The position numbers and the translations under genes are program-made. A stretch of 64,000 bases of DNA from Cryptomeria japonica (lineage: Eukaryota > Streptophyta > Pinopsida > Cupressales > Cupressaceae), in NCBI RefSeq assembly GCF_030272615.1, contig NC_081414.1, positions 779,316,119 through 779,380,118 on the forward strand. The letters run 5' to 3'. The notes under the pieces are model-generated. The model saw nothing but the letters and a program-made list of their open reading frames with translations, searched no databases and was not told the origin of the DNA. Below are positions 1 to 10,703 of the stretch, one piece after another (the first letter of the stretch is position 1; each line of letters starts with the position of its first letter).

Positions 1-1102
1 TTCAATCACTCACTTAGAATGTCACCTTGCTAGAGGGTTTTACAAATAAGACTGTTAAGTCCACTCAATTAAGAGATTTTCTGTTACTTCACAAAATAAC
101 AGTAGTAAAAATATATCTGCAACTTCACATCTAAAAATGTTAAAGCAGATTCTTATTTGTTCAATACAATCTAGTCATAGGACTTATATTGTCCCTCTGC
201 TGGGCTCTATACTCTGTTAATCAAACAGGTCTTCAAGCTTCTGTGCTCGGTAATCACTATGTAGCATCCTTGTGCTTACATTTGCCCACATGCATTGTTT
301 ATCAATAGTTCCTTATTTATAAACAATTTGGTAATCACTTAATCTTGTTGATCACATTTCCCATGATAAATCATAGCCATCAGATCTTCAAACTTGACCA
401 AGTTCAATGTATCCTTCGATCTGAAAACAGTTTACCTCACCTTGGAACTTGCATATATTTCTTGGAACTTGTGCTAAGGTATTGCAGTTCAATCTGAGCT
501 GTAGATCTTCCTGCCGATCTTTCATTGCCATAGATTCTTAACAAACTTCATACACGTTGTATTAATCATTTAATCATAACCAGCTTATCAGCTTCCTTCA
601 TTAAATAACGCATGTATTCATCCAATGCATTCTATTATTACTCGGTTGCAACTTGGTGAATACTAAACTTTACTTGGTAGACATTCCACCTTCATTAACC
701 GATAGCGATAACCTTAGGGTTTACCGACTAGGTTCCTTAGGGTTTACCGACTAGGTTCTTTACTCAGTAACATAGTATAGTATTAACCTTACAATCAACA
801 ACATAAGTAGGATATCAAAACAATCTAAACATCATGATCTCATCATTGTCTAACTCGGTAATAGTTGCCCATTGAATAACTTATTCCTCCCCTTATTTAT
901 CACATTCTTTTTGTATCTTTTACTGACATCTTAATTCTCTTCAAAACATACTTCTTAAGATATGGCAACATCATACTGAATCAGAAAATCAATTTCTTGA
1001 CATCAATCACAAAATAATAATATTAAGACAGTAAAACATCCTTAATTAGTTATATCCATAATCATCAACAACCTTCTCAATATCCTTATTGAAATGCGAA
1101 CA
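1..1102 (-). repeat. 3' LTR of Copia-1, partial
   Basis: Matches 6033-7112 almost base for base. On the minus strand it starts at 1102 with TGTTCGCATTTC, where the other LTR has TGTTGGCATTTC. It carries a private 23-bp tandem duplication (712-734 and 735-757), which accounts for its extra length. About 380 bp of the far end lie before the window. Confidence 0.93.
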
Positions 1103-1144
1103 ATCTCCCTTTGTCTGTTATAATGCCAACAATCTCCCCCTTTG
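1103..1144 (-). other. Polypurine tract of Copia-1, locally duplicated
   Basis: The minus strand reads AAAGGGGGAGATTGTTGGCATT and, 30 bp further on, AAAGGGAGATTGTTCGCATT. Each is a purine tract followed by an LTR-like start. Comparison with the right LTR shows the second junction (LTR ending at 1102) is the real one; the first looks like a short duplication of the junction. The tract primes plus-strand DNA synthesis in LTR elements. Confidence 0.75.
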
Positions 1145-1486
1145 GCATTGATGGAAAAACCAATTGATTTGACCTATTTGGTTTGGATTCAGATTGTTGT
1201 GAAATGCTGAGATGCTCTCCCCTGTCATCAGATTTCTCCCCCATACATTAGTCTTCTCCCCCTTTGACAAAAATGCCAAAAAAAAGTAAAGAACTAAAAC
1301 ATGATTTCTTTCGCTGAAAAGTGAATTCCTTGCTATTGTGTATCTACTTAGTCTCGGTTAGAGCATTTTGTCTTCAATTCCTGTTCCCTGTATTATTTCC
1401 TGCACACCTTTAGAAAAACCTCCTAAAGTGTGTAAATCAGCATCAACTCCTAAAAGATATTCTGTAGAGTCATCAAATTGATGCTT

Positions 1487-2323
1487 TCACCGAACTCGGT
1501 CAACGAGTGGAAGATAGGGTAGGATCCCTAACTGACTTCTGAGATACTCAAAAGTGTCCCTTGGAAATGGCTTGGTGAAGATATCTGCTATTTGTTCCTT
1601 TGTGCTAACATACTCCAACACCACTTTCTTGTCTTGAACTTCTTCTCTAAGATAATGATATTTGATAGAGATGTGCTTTGTCTTAGAGTGCATAACAGGA
1701 TTCTTTGAAATGTTAATGGCACTAGTGTTGTCATAGAATATAGTTACTGGCTCGGTAACTTTCTCATTTATACCTTCCAATAGTTGTTTGATCCATGCTA
1801 TATTAGTACAATTCAATTCTACAGCAACATATTCAGCTTCTGTTGTTGACTATGAAACACATCCTTGTTTCTTGCTAAGCCAACTTATTAGTCTTTCTCC
1901 TAAAAAGAAAGCTCCTCCACTTGTGCTTTTCCTGTCATCAATGTTGTCTACCCAATCAGCATCAGTATAAACTTTTAAATCAAAATAATTTCTCTTGTGA
2001 TATACTAAGCCATAATCTTTAGTGCCTCTCAAGTATCTGAAAATTCTTTTGATTGCTATCATATGTGTTTCTTTGGGATCTATAGAAAATCTTGCAACTA
2101 TGCCTACTGCATGTGCTATATCCGGTTTGTTGTGAACAACATATTGTAACTTTCCAATCATAGACTGGTAAAGTGTCTCATCAACAGATGCAGATTCATC
2201 ATTCTTTGATAATTTATAGTTGGTAGTCATAGGAGTGCTTACTGGTTTTGAATCCTCCATTCCAAATTTCTTCAAGATTTCCTTTATGTAATTGGATTGG
2301 GTAATGAAGATCTCATCTTTCAT
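1487..2323 (-). pseudogene. Copia-1 RNase H domain (broken)
   Basis: C-terminal part of the copia polyprotein, which degrades RNA in the RNA/DNA hybrid during reverse transcription. Visible family signatures include the TDADWVDNIDDRKSTSG block, SAINISKNPVMHSKTKHI and the closing block ADIFTKPFPRDTFEYLRSQLG-like end. Two open pieces (2323-1850 and 1816-1487) share a frame and are separated by a stop in the stretch that normally reads SSTEAEY. It follows RT in the same frame after one stop at about 2330. Not functional as read. Confidence 0.92.
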
Positions 2324-2332
2324 TTGCAGTAT

Positions 2333-3325
2333 CTATAAACCTATAAAATACTTTATCTCACCGATTAGTGACATCTCAAATTCTTTGCTCATTTCATTTC
2401 CAAAGTTCTTGCATAAAGAGTCATTTCCACAAAAGATAATATCATCAACAAAAATGGCTGAGATCAGTATTCCATTTTCATCATTCTTCATGTACATATT
2501 ATTGTTTTCACTTGTTCTTATAAAACCAATCTTGATTAAATAAGAATGCAGTCTCTCATACCATGCTCTAGGTGCTTGTTTCAAACCATATAATGCTTTG
2601 TTCAATTTACATACCTGATTTTTATTCTTGTCTTCAAAAAATCCTTCAGGTTGTTCAATAAAAATTTCTTCTTCTAATATACCATTCGAAAATGCAGATT
2701 TGACATCCATTTGATATACCTTGAAATTTTTGTAAGCAGCATATGCCAACAATGTTCTTACTCCTTCAATTCTTGCCATAGGTGCAAAAGTCTCACCATA
2801 ATCAATTCCTTCTTCTTGAGCATAACCTTTGCAAACTAGTCTTGCTTTATTTCGAATGACCTCGCCTTTTTCATTTAACTTGTTTCTGAAAATCCACTTT
2901 GTACTGATTACATTTTTGTCCTTCAGTCTTGGGACCAGTGTCCATGTGTCATTCTTCTTGATTTGATCATTTTCTTCTATCATAGCATTTATCCAATCTT
3001 CACTATTGAATGCTTCTTTCACTATCCTCGGTTCAAATTCAGATATCAGACATGTGTTATATCTCAGTTTGTTCCTTGTCATCACTAGATCATCCTTATC
3101 TCCTATAATCTGACTTGATGCATGATTCCTTCTGACATACCTGGCTAATATAGGCTTGGTAGGCTCTGTATGATCTTCATCACTCGGTAACTGGATATTC
3201 TCTTCATTTCCTTCAGCAGTCTTCTTGGTAGAATTTCTCGGTTGAACATATACAAATCCTTCATAATCTTCTAGTTCCTTGGAATTTCCTTCATCATTTC
3301 TTTTTGCAAATTCATCAATTTTCAC
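2333..3325 (-). pseudogene. Copia-1 reverse transcriptase domain
   Basis: A 330-residue open segment with the copia RT layout: NDTWTLVPRLKDKNVISTKW and ARLVCKGYAQEEGIDYGETF in the first half, then QMDVKSAFSNG (usually AFLNG), LYGLKQAPRAWYERL, and the catalytic box as FVDDIIF (usually YVDDI). The first 100 residues are the charged linker between integrase and RT. It copies element RNA into DNA in the cytoplasmic particle. The catalytic aspartates are present, but the polyprotein has stop codons on both sides. Confidence 0.95.
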
Positions 3326-3399
3326 ATTTGCACTTTCTACTATTTTGTTAGATAATTTGTTCAGACATTTAAATGCTTTGCTTCTAGAAGAATAACCTA

Positions 3400-4324
3400 G
3401 AAATGTTCCTTCTTCACTTTTCTAATCAAACTTACCATTTTTGTCATCTTTGTGAACATAGCATCTACTTCCAAAGATTTTAAAATAACTTACATTAGGT
3501 TTCTTATCATACCAGATTTCATAAGGTGTCTTCAAAGTTCCTTTCTTCAGTTGTACTCAGTTCAGGGTGTAAACTGTTGTGCTTATTGCTTCTTTCCAAA
3601 ATGTTTGTAGCACTTTCTTTTCAATCATTAGGGTTCTAGCACAATCCACAATAGATCTGTTTCTTCTCTTAGCTATCCCATTTTGTTGTGGAGTTCTTAG
3701 TGTAGAGACTTGTCTTTTAATACCATGATCATTGCAGTATAAGTTAAACTCATCAGATGTGAACTCTCCTCTATCTGATCTAAGACATTTCAGTTGTCTT
3801 CTTGTTTCATTTTCAACTCTTGCCTTGTGCTATTTAAACATTTGAAAAGCTTCTAATTTTTCTTTGAAAAACATAACTGACATCATTCTTGAATAATCAT
3901 CCACAAATAATATGAAATATTTGTCACCATAATAACTTTGAACTTTCGTAGGACCACAAAGATCAGTATGCACAATATCTAAAATTCCCTTAGAAGTGTA
4001 GGACTTACTTGTAAAGCTTGATCTTGTCATTTTTCCCATCTGGCATCCTTGGCATATAGCATTCTCAGGTTTCTCAAGACTTGGTAGACCTCTTACTCAG
4101 TGCTTCTTACTTATTTTGATCAGACTATCAAAATTTACATGACAAAACCTTTTATGCCATAACCAGGCATCATCTATCTTTGCATAGAGACAATTATTCT
4201 GAGTTGAGTCAAGGTGAAATGTGTTACCTTTTGTTTGAGTCCTGGTAGCAGCTAACTTTCCATGCTTGTCATGAACTTTGACAATTCCTTTCTGAAATTC
4301 TATTCAGCAACCTGTGTTGTTTAG
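3400..4324 (-). pseudogene. Copia-1 integrase region (GAG-pre-integrase and core)
   Basis: Minus-strand translation shows the zinc-binding pre-integrase part (DAWLWHKRFCHVNFDSL-like), then LDIVHTDLCGP and FILFVDDYSRMM with the first core aspartates, then TPQQNG. In this family the third catalytic residue (Glu) follows as GVAERKN or similar; here it reads GIAKRRN, so a GAG-to-AAG change has replaced Glu with Lys. Several stops interrupt the region; only 4039-3830 is open over 69 codons. It lies between protease and RT, as expected for copia. Strand transfer should be dead. Confidence 0.88.
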
Positions 4325-4834
4325 CTATGCTACACTCAACAAATTGTATTTCAAACCTTCAACCCAATAAACATCATCACATTTAGCATTGTCAAGAAGT
4401 GTTATGGATCCTTTACCTTTTACCAGACATGGTGCATCATTACCAAATCTTACATAACCTCCATCATAATATTCTAATATAACAAACTTGTGTTTATCAC
4501 CTGTCATGTGATGTGAGCATCCACTATCTATGATCCAAGAGTCATTAGTATTTATATGAGATATTAAAGCTTTTTCTTCATAGCTTTCTTCATATGATCC
4601 ATCTTTGATAGCCACATAAACAACTTCCTCTATATCATTTTCATCTGATTTATCATCATTAGATTCCTCATCAGCTATTAGGCATGTCTTTTTATCTCTT
4701 CTCCTGAAGTCTCGGTGTCCTCTGTAATGATTATCTTTCTGTTTGTCATCTCGGTAATCTCTCTTTTCACTAGATTCTTTGTCAGGACAATTAGAAGCTA
4801 TATGTCTAATTCTATCACAGTTAAAACATTTCAA
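4325..4834 (-). pseudogene. Copia-1 zinc knuckle and protease
   Basis: An open 169-residue piece. Residues 3-16 form a CCHC knuckle (C-x2-C-x4-H-x4-C: CFNCDRIRHIASNC) that packages element RNA. A lysine and acid-rich linker follows, then the aspartic protease start WIIDSGCSHHMTGD at about residues 99-112, with DSG as the active site. The family normally continues into integrase without a break; here a stop ends it at 4325. Confidence 0.92.
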
Positions 4835-4849
4835 AGGTAGCTTTCCTTT

Positions 4850-5540
4850 GTACTTACCTTTTCCTCTCGGTAGCCTTCTGGCTAATAGTGCTTCAAACTC
4901 TTCTTGCTTTCTGATTTATTCATACAGTTTGTGTACTTTTTCCATGTTCTTGTGAAATCTTTCACTTGCTCCACTATGATCCCCTTCAAAGTATTTACTC
5001 ATAATTCTACCATTGTAATCATCAGATTCATCAATATGGAAAGAATTGAAAGCAGATTCAACTTTATTTACCAAAGACCCACTATTATAAAAATTACCTA
5101 ACTCAAATGCATGTAGCTTACCGATAGTAGCATCTAAAGAAACTGGCATATTGGGTACAGACCTCAATTCATTGATTTGATTGATAATCTCCTTTAGTCT
5201 TGTACTGTACTGCGTTATGTTCTCACCTTCATTCATCCTCGTAGTTTCAAGTTGTCCTCTTAGACTATCCACTTTTGCTCTTTGAACATGTTCATCACTA
5301 CCATACACAGATATGAGCTTGTCCCACATTGCCTTGGCATCATTGCAGCCTTCTAGATCATTAAACTCCAAGTCGGTCAATGCAGATGTTATTTAAATCA
5401 TTGCTTGAATATGTTCTTGCTTTGCCTTTATCTCTTCCATTGTCAATGGATAGGTGCTTGGTGTAATGAAATCATTCTCTAGATAATATACAGCATATTC
5501 TCCAACTCCTCATAAGTGCAGCTTCATCCTTTTCTGCCAT
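4850..5540 (-). pseudogene. Copia-1 gag capsid-like domain
   Basis: The 5380-4916 segment (154 aa) is a typical copia gag (UBN2 type): NDLEGCNDAKAMWDKLISVY, LRGQLETTRMNEGENITQY and a following helical region. A likely initiator at 5540 (Met-Ala-Glu-Lys-Asp) is in another frame, so there is a frameshift plus a stop between 5540 and 5380, and another stop after 4916. Gag forms the particle shell. Confidence 0.88.
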
Positions 5541-5638
5541 GTAGAGAAACTTGACTTGTTCAGCTTAGGTGCATCCCTCTTATATATCTTTGGATCTTTG
5601 CCTCAAGTGCCTTTAAACCTTTTCTTCCGGAGTCCAAA

Positions 5639-5650
5639 GCTCTGATACCA
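5639..5650 (-). other. Primer binding site of Copia-1 (initiator Met tRNA)
   Basis: The minus strand reads TGGTATCAGAGC, complementary to the 3' end of plant initiator Met tRNA, two bases inside the 5' LTR. It sets the orientation of the element and the inner LTR edge at 5653. Confidence 0.93.
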
Positions 5651-5652
5651 AT

Positions 5653-7112
5653 TGATAGATCCGATACTAAATGTTTAGTATAGATGCCAAGCTAACAAGA
5701 TGAGAGGGGGGGGGGGGTGAATCATACAAACTTAAACTTCCATAAAAACAACAGATTCAACCTCGGTAACCTTATCAAAAAAATAGTAAAGCATACAGAC
5801 TCATAAACAGATAAGATCACAAAACATATAACACCAGATTTAACATGGAAACCCAAATAGGGAGAAACCACTCTGGGATTTCGGACCCACTAAGAAATAT
5901 ACTCTTCTAGAGTATGCTCGATTAAAAGATTTGTTAAAGATGACAAACACATTGCTAGATGTGACCCGGTTAAGGGATTTCCCTCAAATCTGTTAGGATC
6001 TTCACCTTGTTAGAAATGACCTTGTTAAAGGATTTCAAACACTCACTTAGAATGTCACCTTGCTAGAGGGTTTTACAAATAAGACTGTTAAGTCCACTCG
6101 ATTAAGAGATTTTCTGTTACTTCACAAAATAACAGTAGTAAAAATATATCTGCAACTTCACATCTAAAAATGCTAAAGCAGATTTTTATTTGTTCAATAC
6201 AATCTAGTCATAGGACTTATCTTGTCCCTCTGCTGGGCTCTATACTCTGTTAATCAAGTAGGTCTTCAAGCTTCTGTGCTCGGTAATCACTATGTAGCAT
6301 CCTTGTGCTTACATTTGCCCACATGCATTGTTTATCAATAGTTCCTTATTTATAAACAATTTGCTGACCACTTAATCTCCTTGATCACATTTCCCATGAT
6401 CAATCATAGCCATCAGATCTTCAAACTTGACCAAGTTCAATGTATCCTTCGATCTGAAAATGTTTTACCTCACCTTGGAACTTGCATACATTTCTTGGAA
6501 TTTGTGCTAAGGTATTGCGGTTCAATCTAAGTTGTAGATCTTCCTGTCGATCTTTCATTGCCATAGATTCTTAACAAACTTCATACACGTTGTATCAATC
6601 ATTTAATCATAACCAGCTCATCAGCTTCCTTCATTAAATAACGCATGTATTCATCCAATGCATTCTGTTATTACTTGGTTGCAACTCGGTGAATACTAAA
6701 CTTTACTCGGTAAACATTCTACCTTCATTAACCGATAGCGATAACCTTAGGGTTTACCAACTAGGTTCTTTGCTCGATAACATAGTATAGTATTAACCTT
6801 ACAATCAACAACAAAAGTAAGATATCAAAACAATCTAAACATCACGATCTCATCATTTTCTAACTCCGTAATAGTTGCCCATTGAATAACTTATTCCTCC
6901 CCTTATTTATCACATTCTTTCTGTGTCTTTTACCGACATCTTAATTCTCTTCAAAACATACCTTTTAAGATATGGCAACATCATACTGAATCAGAAAATC
7001 AATTTCTTGACATCAATGACAAAATAATAATATTAAGACAGTAAAACATCCTTAATCAGTTATATCCATAATCATCAACAACCTTCTCAATATCCTTATT
7101 GAAATGCCAACA
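5653..7112 (-). repeat. 5' LTR of Copia-1
   Basis: 1,460 bp. On the minus strand it runs from TGTTGGCATTTC (7112) to GGATCTATCA (5653). Near the inner end it has a 13-base G tract on the plus strand (about 5705-5717) and a GGAAACCCAAAT block (about 5848) that recur in the LTRs of the other two copia elements. The promoter and polyadenylation signals should lie here; I do not see an unambiguous TATA box. Confidence 0.93.
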
Positions 7113-8323
7113 ATAAGATTACATACCCTATTCTTTTCAATAATGAAGTAGGAATGAATGTAACAATTGCTATATTTGAATTAAAGTTAAGGAAGATTTC
7201 TTTGTAAGTTGATAGGAACTTGTGGTAGAAGATCTTATTGCAATGTTTAATTTCAAGAAATATAAATAAATTTAATTAATGAAAGGAGATGGGAATATTA
7301 CGAGTTATAATCTACTAGAATAGATAATAAAATAAAAGTATCTTTCTCATCTTTGATACACTATCTTAATGGTTTATAGATTTCATTTGAAATAATTCAC
7401 TTTGTTATTTTCCACATTTAAAGGAGAGAGAAAAGTAAGACATTAATAATAAAATCGAAGAGAAAATCAAAACCATATATTTTCTTAAAACATTTACTTT
7501 TATTTTGTAAACCGTATTATGCTCGGCATGAGATTTTATCCCAGCAGCACCACTGTGGCGGAGCCGAACCTTGCATGATTGGAATGGTCCTTTTGACCTA
7601 CATCTTGTCAAAATAATAATATATATATTGAATAGTTAAGTAGATTCGAATGCCAAAAGGATAAGGAAGTGGGAACTATTTAGAGAGAGTAGCTATATTG
7701 CAGGTAAATAACAGAGAGATGGTAAAAAAAGAAATAGATCTTTTGCTCAGAACCTTATGATGGCGCCTGCACAAGAAGGAACCCACTAGTAGATGAATGA
7801 AAAATAGTCTATACAGGTAAAATTAGTCTAAGCAAAATGAGAGGAAATAGAAGGAAGAAGAAATTGATGACATTCTCGCACTTGCAGAATAGAACGTGCA
7901 TACATATAGTTTATACAGTTTATGTAGTTAAAAGGAAATCCTATACGACCCACTCTGCAAAATATCTATTTTTAAGGTATATTTCCGATATGAATGCAAG
8001 TTGAATTTATCTATTATTTTTATCGCTCAAATATTTATCTAAGATTTCCATCTTGATATGCGTGCAAAACTATAAACAGAAAAAGATATTCTACTGGTTG
8101 CATTTAGCAATAGAAAATCTATTCTTCTAATCTCTACTTTCTACATAAAAACATTACTAAAATATGTATAATTCGCACATACAGTATCTAATTAATCGGC
8201 GAACAATTTTAGCTTACTTGACTTGGTGCTTGTAGGTAGAAGTGATGTTACAGGTGTTTACAATTAGATAAGATTAAATATCATACTGTAGTAAACAAAT
8301 CTAAAACGATATATTCTCAAGTT
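7113..8323. other. Unassigned spacer between Copia-1 and Gypsy-1
   Basis: AT-rich sequence. The longest open frame (7611-7405, minus, 68 codons) has no recognisable motif. I see no RNA gene, repeat or promoter I can support. Confidence 0.6.
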
Positions 8324-8328
8324 GATAA

Positions 8329-8816
8329 TGATTTGAATTATGGATTCGGATGACAACACCTGAGTGAGAATCTACGGCATTGTAAATTCTGTTTAAAAGA
8401 ACTAGAAATCATAGAATTGAAGCAAGCCAAAAAGTAATCTATTTCATTCAAAAATCCAACATATAGAAGTTTATGAGATTCCAAGGGTCACAGAGACCTC
8501 TTGAGAATCGAAGCCCAATAGACACATTTTTTTATTACATAATAAAATCTAAAAACTACAAAATTTTCAAAAAACTATATGAAAATTTATCCTAGCTTCA
8601 ACTAGTCATAACTTTCTGCTCGGGACTCGAAACAAGAAGCCGTTGATCTCGTTGAAAGGTCTCCAAGAGATGTAGACCCAAAATTGAAGGAGGATAGCTT
8701 TTAGCTATGCCGCTTTCAAGGGCTAAAAATGCCCTTAAGACCTTCAAAATTGCAAAATACTAACATATAGATAAACTAAACTAAAAAAAAATATAATTCA
8801 AAAATTCTTCTCATCG
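8329..8816 (-). repeat. 3' LTR of Gypsy-1
   Basis: 488 bp, matching 13379-13868. The outer end is TGAT/ATCA. The inner end, next to the polypurine tract, reads CGATGAGAAG on the minus strand where the other LTR has TGATTAGAAG, so the canonical TG is mutated here. Confidence 0.94.
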
Positions 8817-9640
8817 TTACTTCCCCCTTGGAAAGCAATGGGCTCCATTGCATCAGCACTTGGAATGAGATGAGGAAAACGTTCTTGAAGCTGCTCTCTG
8901 GTAAACCACTTTCCTTGTTGAGCAATCTGTCCTGCTCGAATCACTTTGTACAAATAAATCTGTTGTTGTTTGAGTGTTTTCACCATGGTGTCCACAATCT
9001 AATCGCATTGGAATGGGGTAGCTGCATTTGGTTTCAATTCTATAGTGGAGATTGGTTTTACCACATCTGCAACATCTAATAATGGAGGAAAATATGGCTT
9101 CAATAGTTCCACATTGAAGACTAGATGAAGACCTAGAAATGGAGGTAAATTAAGCTCAAAAGCATTATCACCAACTTGCTTGATGATGGTGTATGGCCCA
9201 TAACGCAGAGGATGAAGCTTCCTATTGGCACCCTATAATTGTTCCTTCTGGATATGCAACCACACCTTGTCCCCGACTTGAAAATTATGAGGAGTACGAT
9301 GCTCATCATGTCTCGCCTTATACTTCTTATTGGTGTGTTCCAAAATTTCATGAACTTGTTGTTGTAAATGATGAATTCTATCGATGAACTGGGTTGCCTT
9401 ATCTTCCTCCTTACCAGCAGGTGGAACCAGATCAAGTTGAATAAGTGGTATGGTAACGTCCATGGGTGCAAGTGGCTAATAACCAAGACAAACCTCAAAT
9501 GGGTTGTGGCCAGTTGAACTGTGAATTGCCCTGTTGTAGCTATGTTGAACATATGGAAGAGTTTCATCCCATGTGCGGGGATGTTTTGAGTGATACATTC
9601 GTAGGATGTGTATGATCATTTGGTTCACTACCTTTGTTTA
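8798..9640 (-). pseudogene. Gypsy-1 integrase C-terminus with chromodomain-like tail
   Basis: The 9463-9233 segment carries the integrase C-terminal module (KYKARHDEHRTPHNFQVGDK, then VWLHIQKEQL), the part before the GPY/F-type fold. After a broken stretch, 8995-8798 reads VDTMVKTLKQQQIYLYKVIR and WFTREQLQERFPHL. Its layout resembles the ILDxR..KxWKG..TWE chromodomain of chromoviruses, but the aromatic cage residues are largely lost, so the assignment is tentative. This last frame runs through the polypurine tract and ends inside the 3' LTR. Confidence 0.7.
8817..8831 (-). other. Polypurine tract of Gypsy-1
   Basis: The minus strand reads CCAAGGGGGAAGTAA immediately before the 3' LTR. This is the plus-strand DNA primer site. 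Confidence 0.88.
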
Positions 9641-10330
9641 GCCATCTATTTGAGGGTGGAAAGCAGTAGACTTTATCAATTTTGTGTCCATCTTTTCCCA
9701 TAGTGTAGACCAGAACTTACTAAGAAACCTGTTGTCTCTATCTGAGATAATGGTATTCGGTAGACCAAAATGAACCCAAATGTATTCAAAGAATAGCTTT
9801 GCAGTGTCCTCTGCAGAAATTTTTTTTTTACATGCCACTATTACTGCCATTTTCGAGAACCTATCTACCACAACATACACACAATCATGGCCTCTTTTGG
9901 TGGTAGGGAGACCAGACATAAAGTCCATAGAAACTGAGTGCCAAGGTTTTTCAGGAATAGGAAGTGGTAAGTACAGCCCAAGTTTACGATTGGCAAGCTT
10001 AGCAATAGCACATGCAGTACAGGCTTAAATATATGAAATAACATCATTCCGTAATTTTGGCCAATAGAAATACTTTTGAAGTATATCAGTAGTCTTACCT
10101 ATACCAAAGTGACCAACAACCTTACTATAGTGAGCTTCCCATATCAACTTTTTGCAATCTGCATTGGGCACATAGATTTGGCCAAGGTGACAAAGCACTC
10201 CATCCCGCAAATAGAAATCATTCACTTGCTGTCCCTTCACTAATTGATTATAAACATCTACAAATTCAACATCATTCTCATACAAACAAGCCCAGGCTTC
10301 AGTTTGATGACCACATGAGTTCAAAACCAT
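9641..10330 (-). pseudogene. Gypsy-1 integrase (zinc-binding and catalytic core)
   Basis: 10330-10025 holds the HHCC module: EAHYSKVVGHFG with paired histidines, then CTAC just past a stop. The core follows in 9928-9638 with MDFMSGLP (first Asp), VVVDRFSKMA, and IISDRDNRF (second Asp), ending at FHPQIDG where FHPQTDGQTE is usual. After a stop, the expected TEVVN reads TKVVN, so the catalytic Glu has become Lys through a GAG-to-AAG change. It would insert the DNA copy into chromosomes, but the loss of Glu and the stops make it inactive. Confidence 0.93.
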
Positions 10331-10339
10331 ACTTTATGG

Positions 10340-10703
10340 CTACAATTGGATGCCTGCTCAAACAGTCTGCTACTTTATTGGTGCTTCCCTTCTTGTGGCG
10401 AATATTGAGGTGAAATTGTTGAAGATATGCTGACCATCGTTGATGTTGATCATTCTACAACTTCTCTTGTGTTTGCAAAAATTGAAGGGGTTTGTGATCT
10501 ATGTGGATGACAGTCTCCTTACCCAGAATGTAATGTTTCCACTACTTACAAGCTTGAACAATAGCATACAGTTCCTTGTCGTAAGTAGCATATCGACACA
10601 CTGTATCAAAAAAGGTCTGACTATGATATGCAACTGGATGACCATGTTGCATGAGGACTGCCCCTAAAGCATATTCTGATGCATCTGTTTGTATTTCAAA
10701 TGG
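10340..10703 (-). pseudogene. Gypsy-1 RNase H domain
   Basis: There is no long open frame, but the minus strand translates in pieces to the gypsy RNase H signatures: QTDASEYALGAVLMQHGHPV, then DKELYAIVQACK, HIDHKPLQFL and RHKKGSTNKVADCLSR. At least two stops interrupt it. It directly follows RT, with the strand and order expected for Ty3/gypsy. Confidence 0.88.

Larger units (their letters stand above)
1..7112 (-). mobile_element. Ty1/copia retrotransposon Copia-1 (left LTR cut by window start)
   Basis: Direct repeats at 1-1102 and 5653-7112 flank a minus-strand gag-pol region. On the minus strand the order is 5' LTR, met-tRNA primer site, gag, protease, integrase, RT, RNase H, polypurine tract, 3' LTR; integrase before RT defines Ty1/copia. 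All coding pieces from 5380 to 1487 lie in one frame, broken by at least five stop codons, so the copy decayed mainly by substitution. A sample of about 240 aligned LTR bases differs at about 7 positions (near 97% identity), making it the youngest-looking LTR element here. Bases 1145-1486 are 3' untranslated sequence with no gene. The base after the right LTR starts ATAAG, a possible target duplication whose partner lies outside the window. Confidence 0.95.

Noticed and set aside
7405-7611. 68-codon minus-strand frame between Copia-1 and Gypsy-1
   Set aside because: No motif, no start context and no neighbouring exon; length is within chance expectation.
9133-9567. 144-codon minus-strand frame within Gypsy-1
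   Set aside because: It is in a different frame from the recognisable integrase C-terminus and has no motif, so it is an overlapping shadow.
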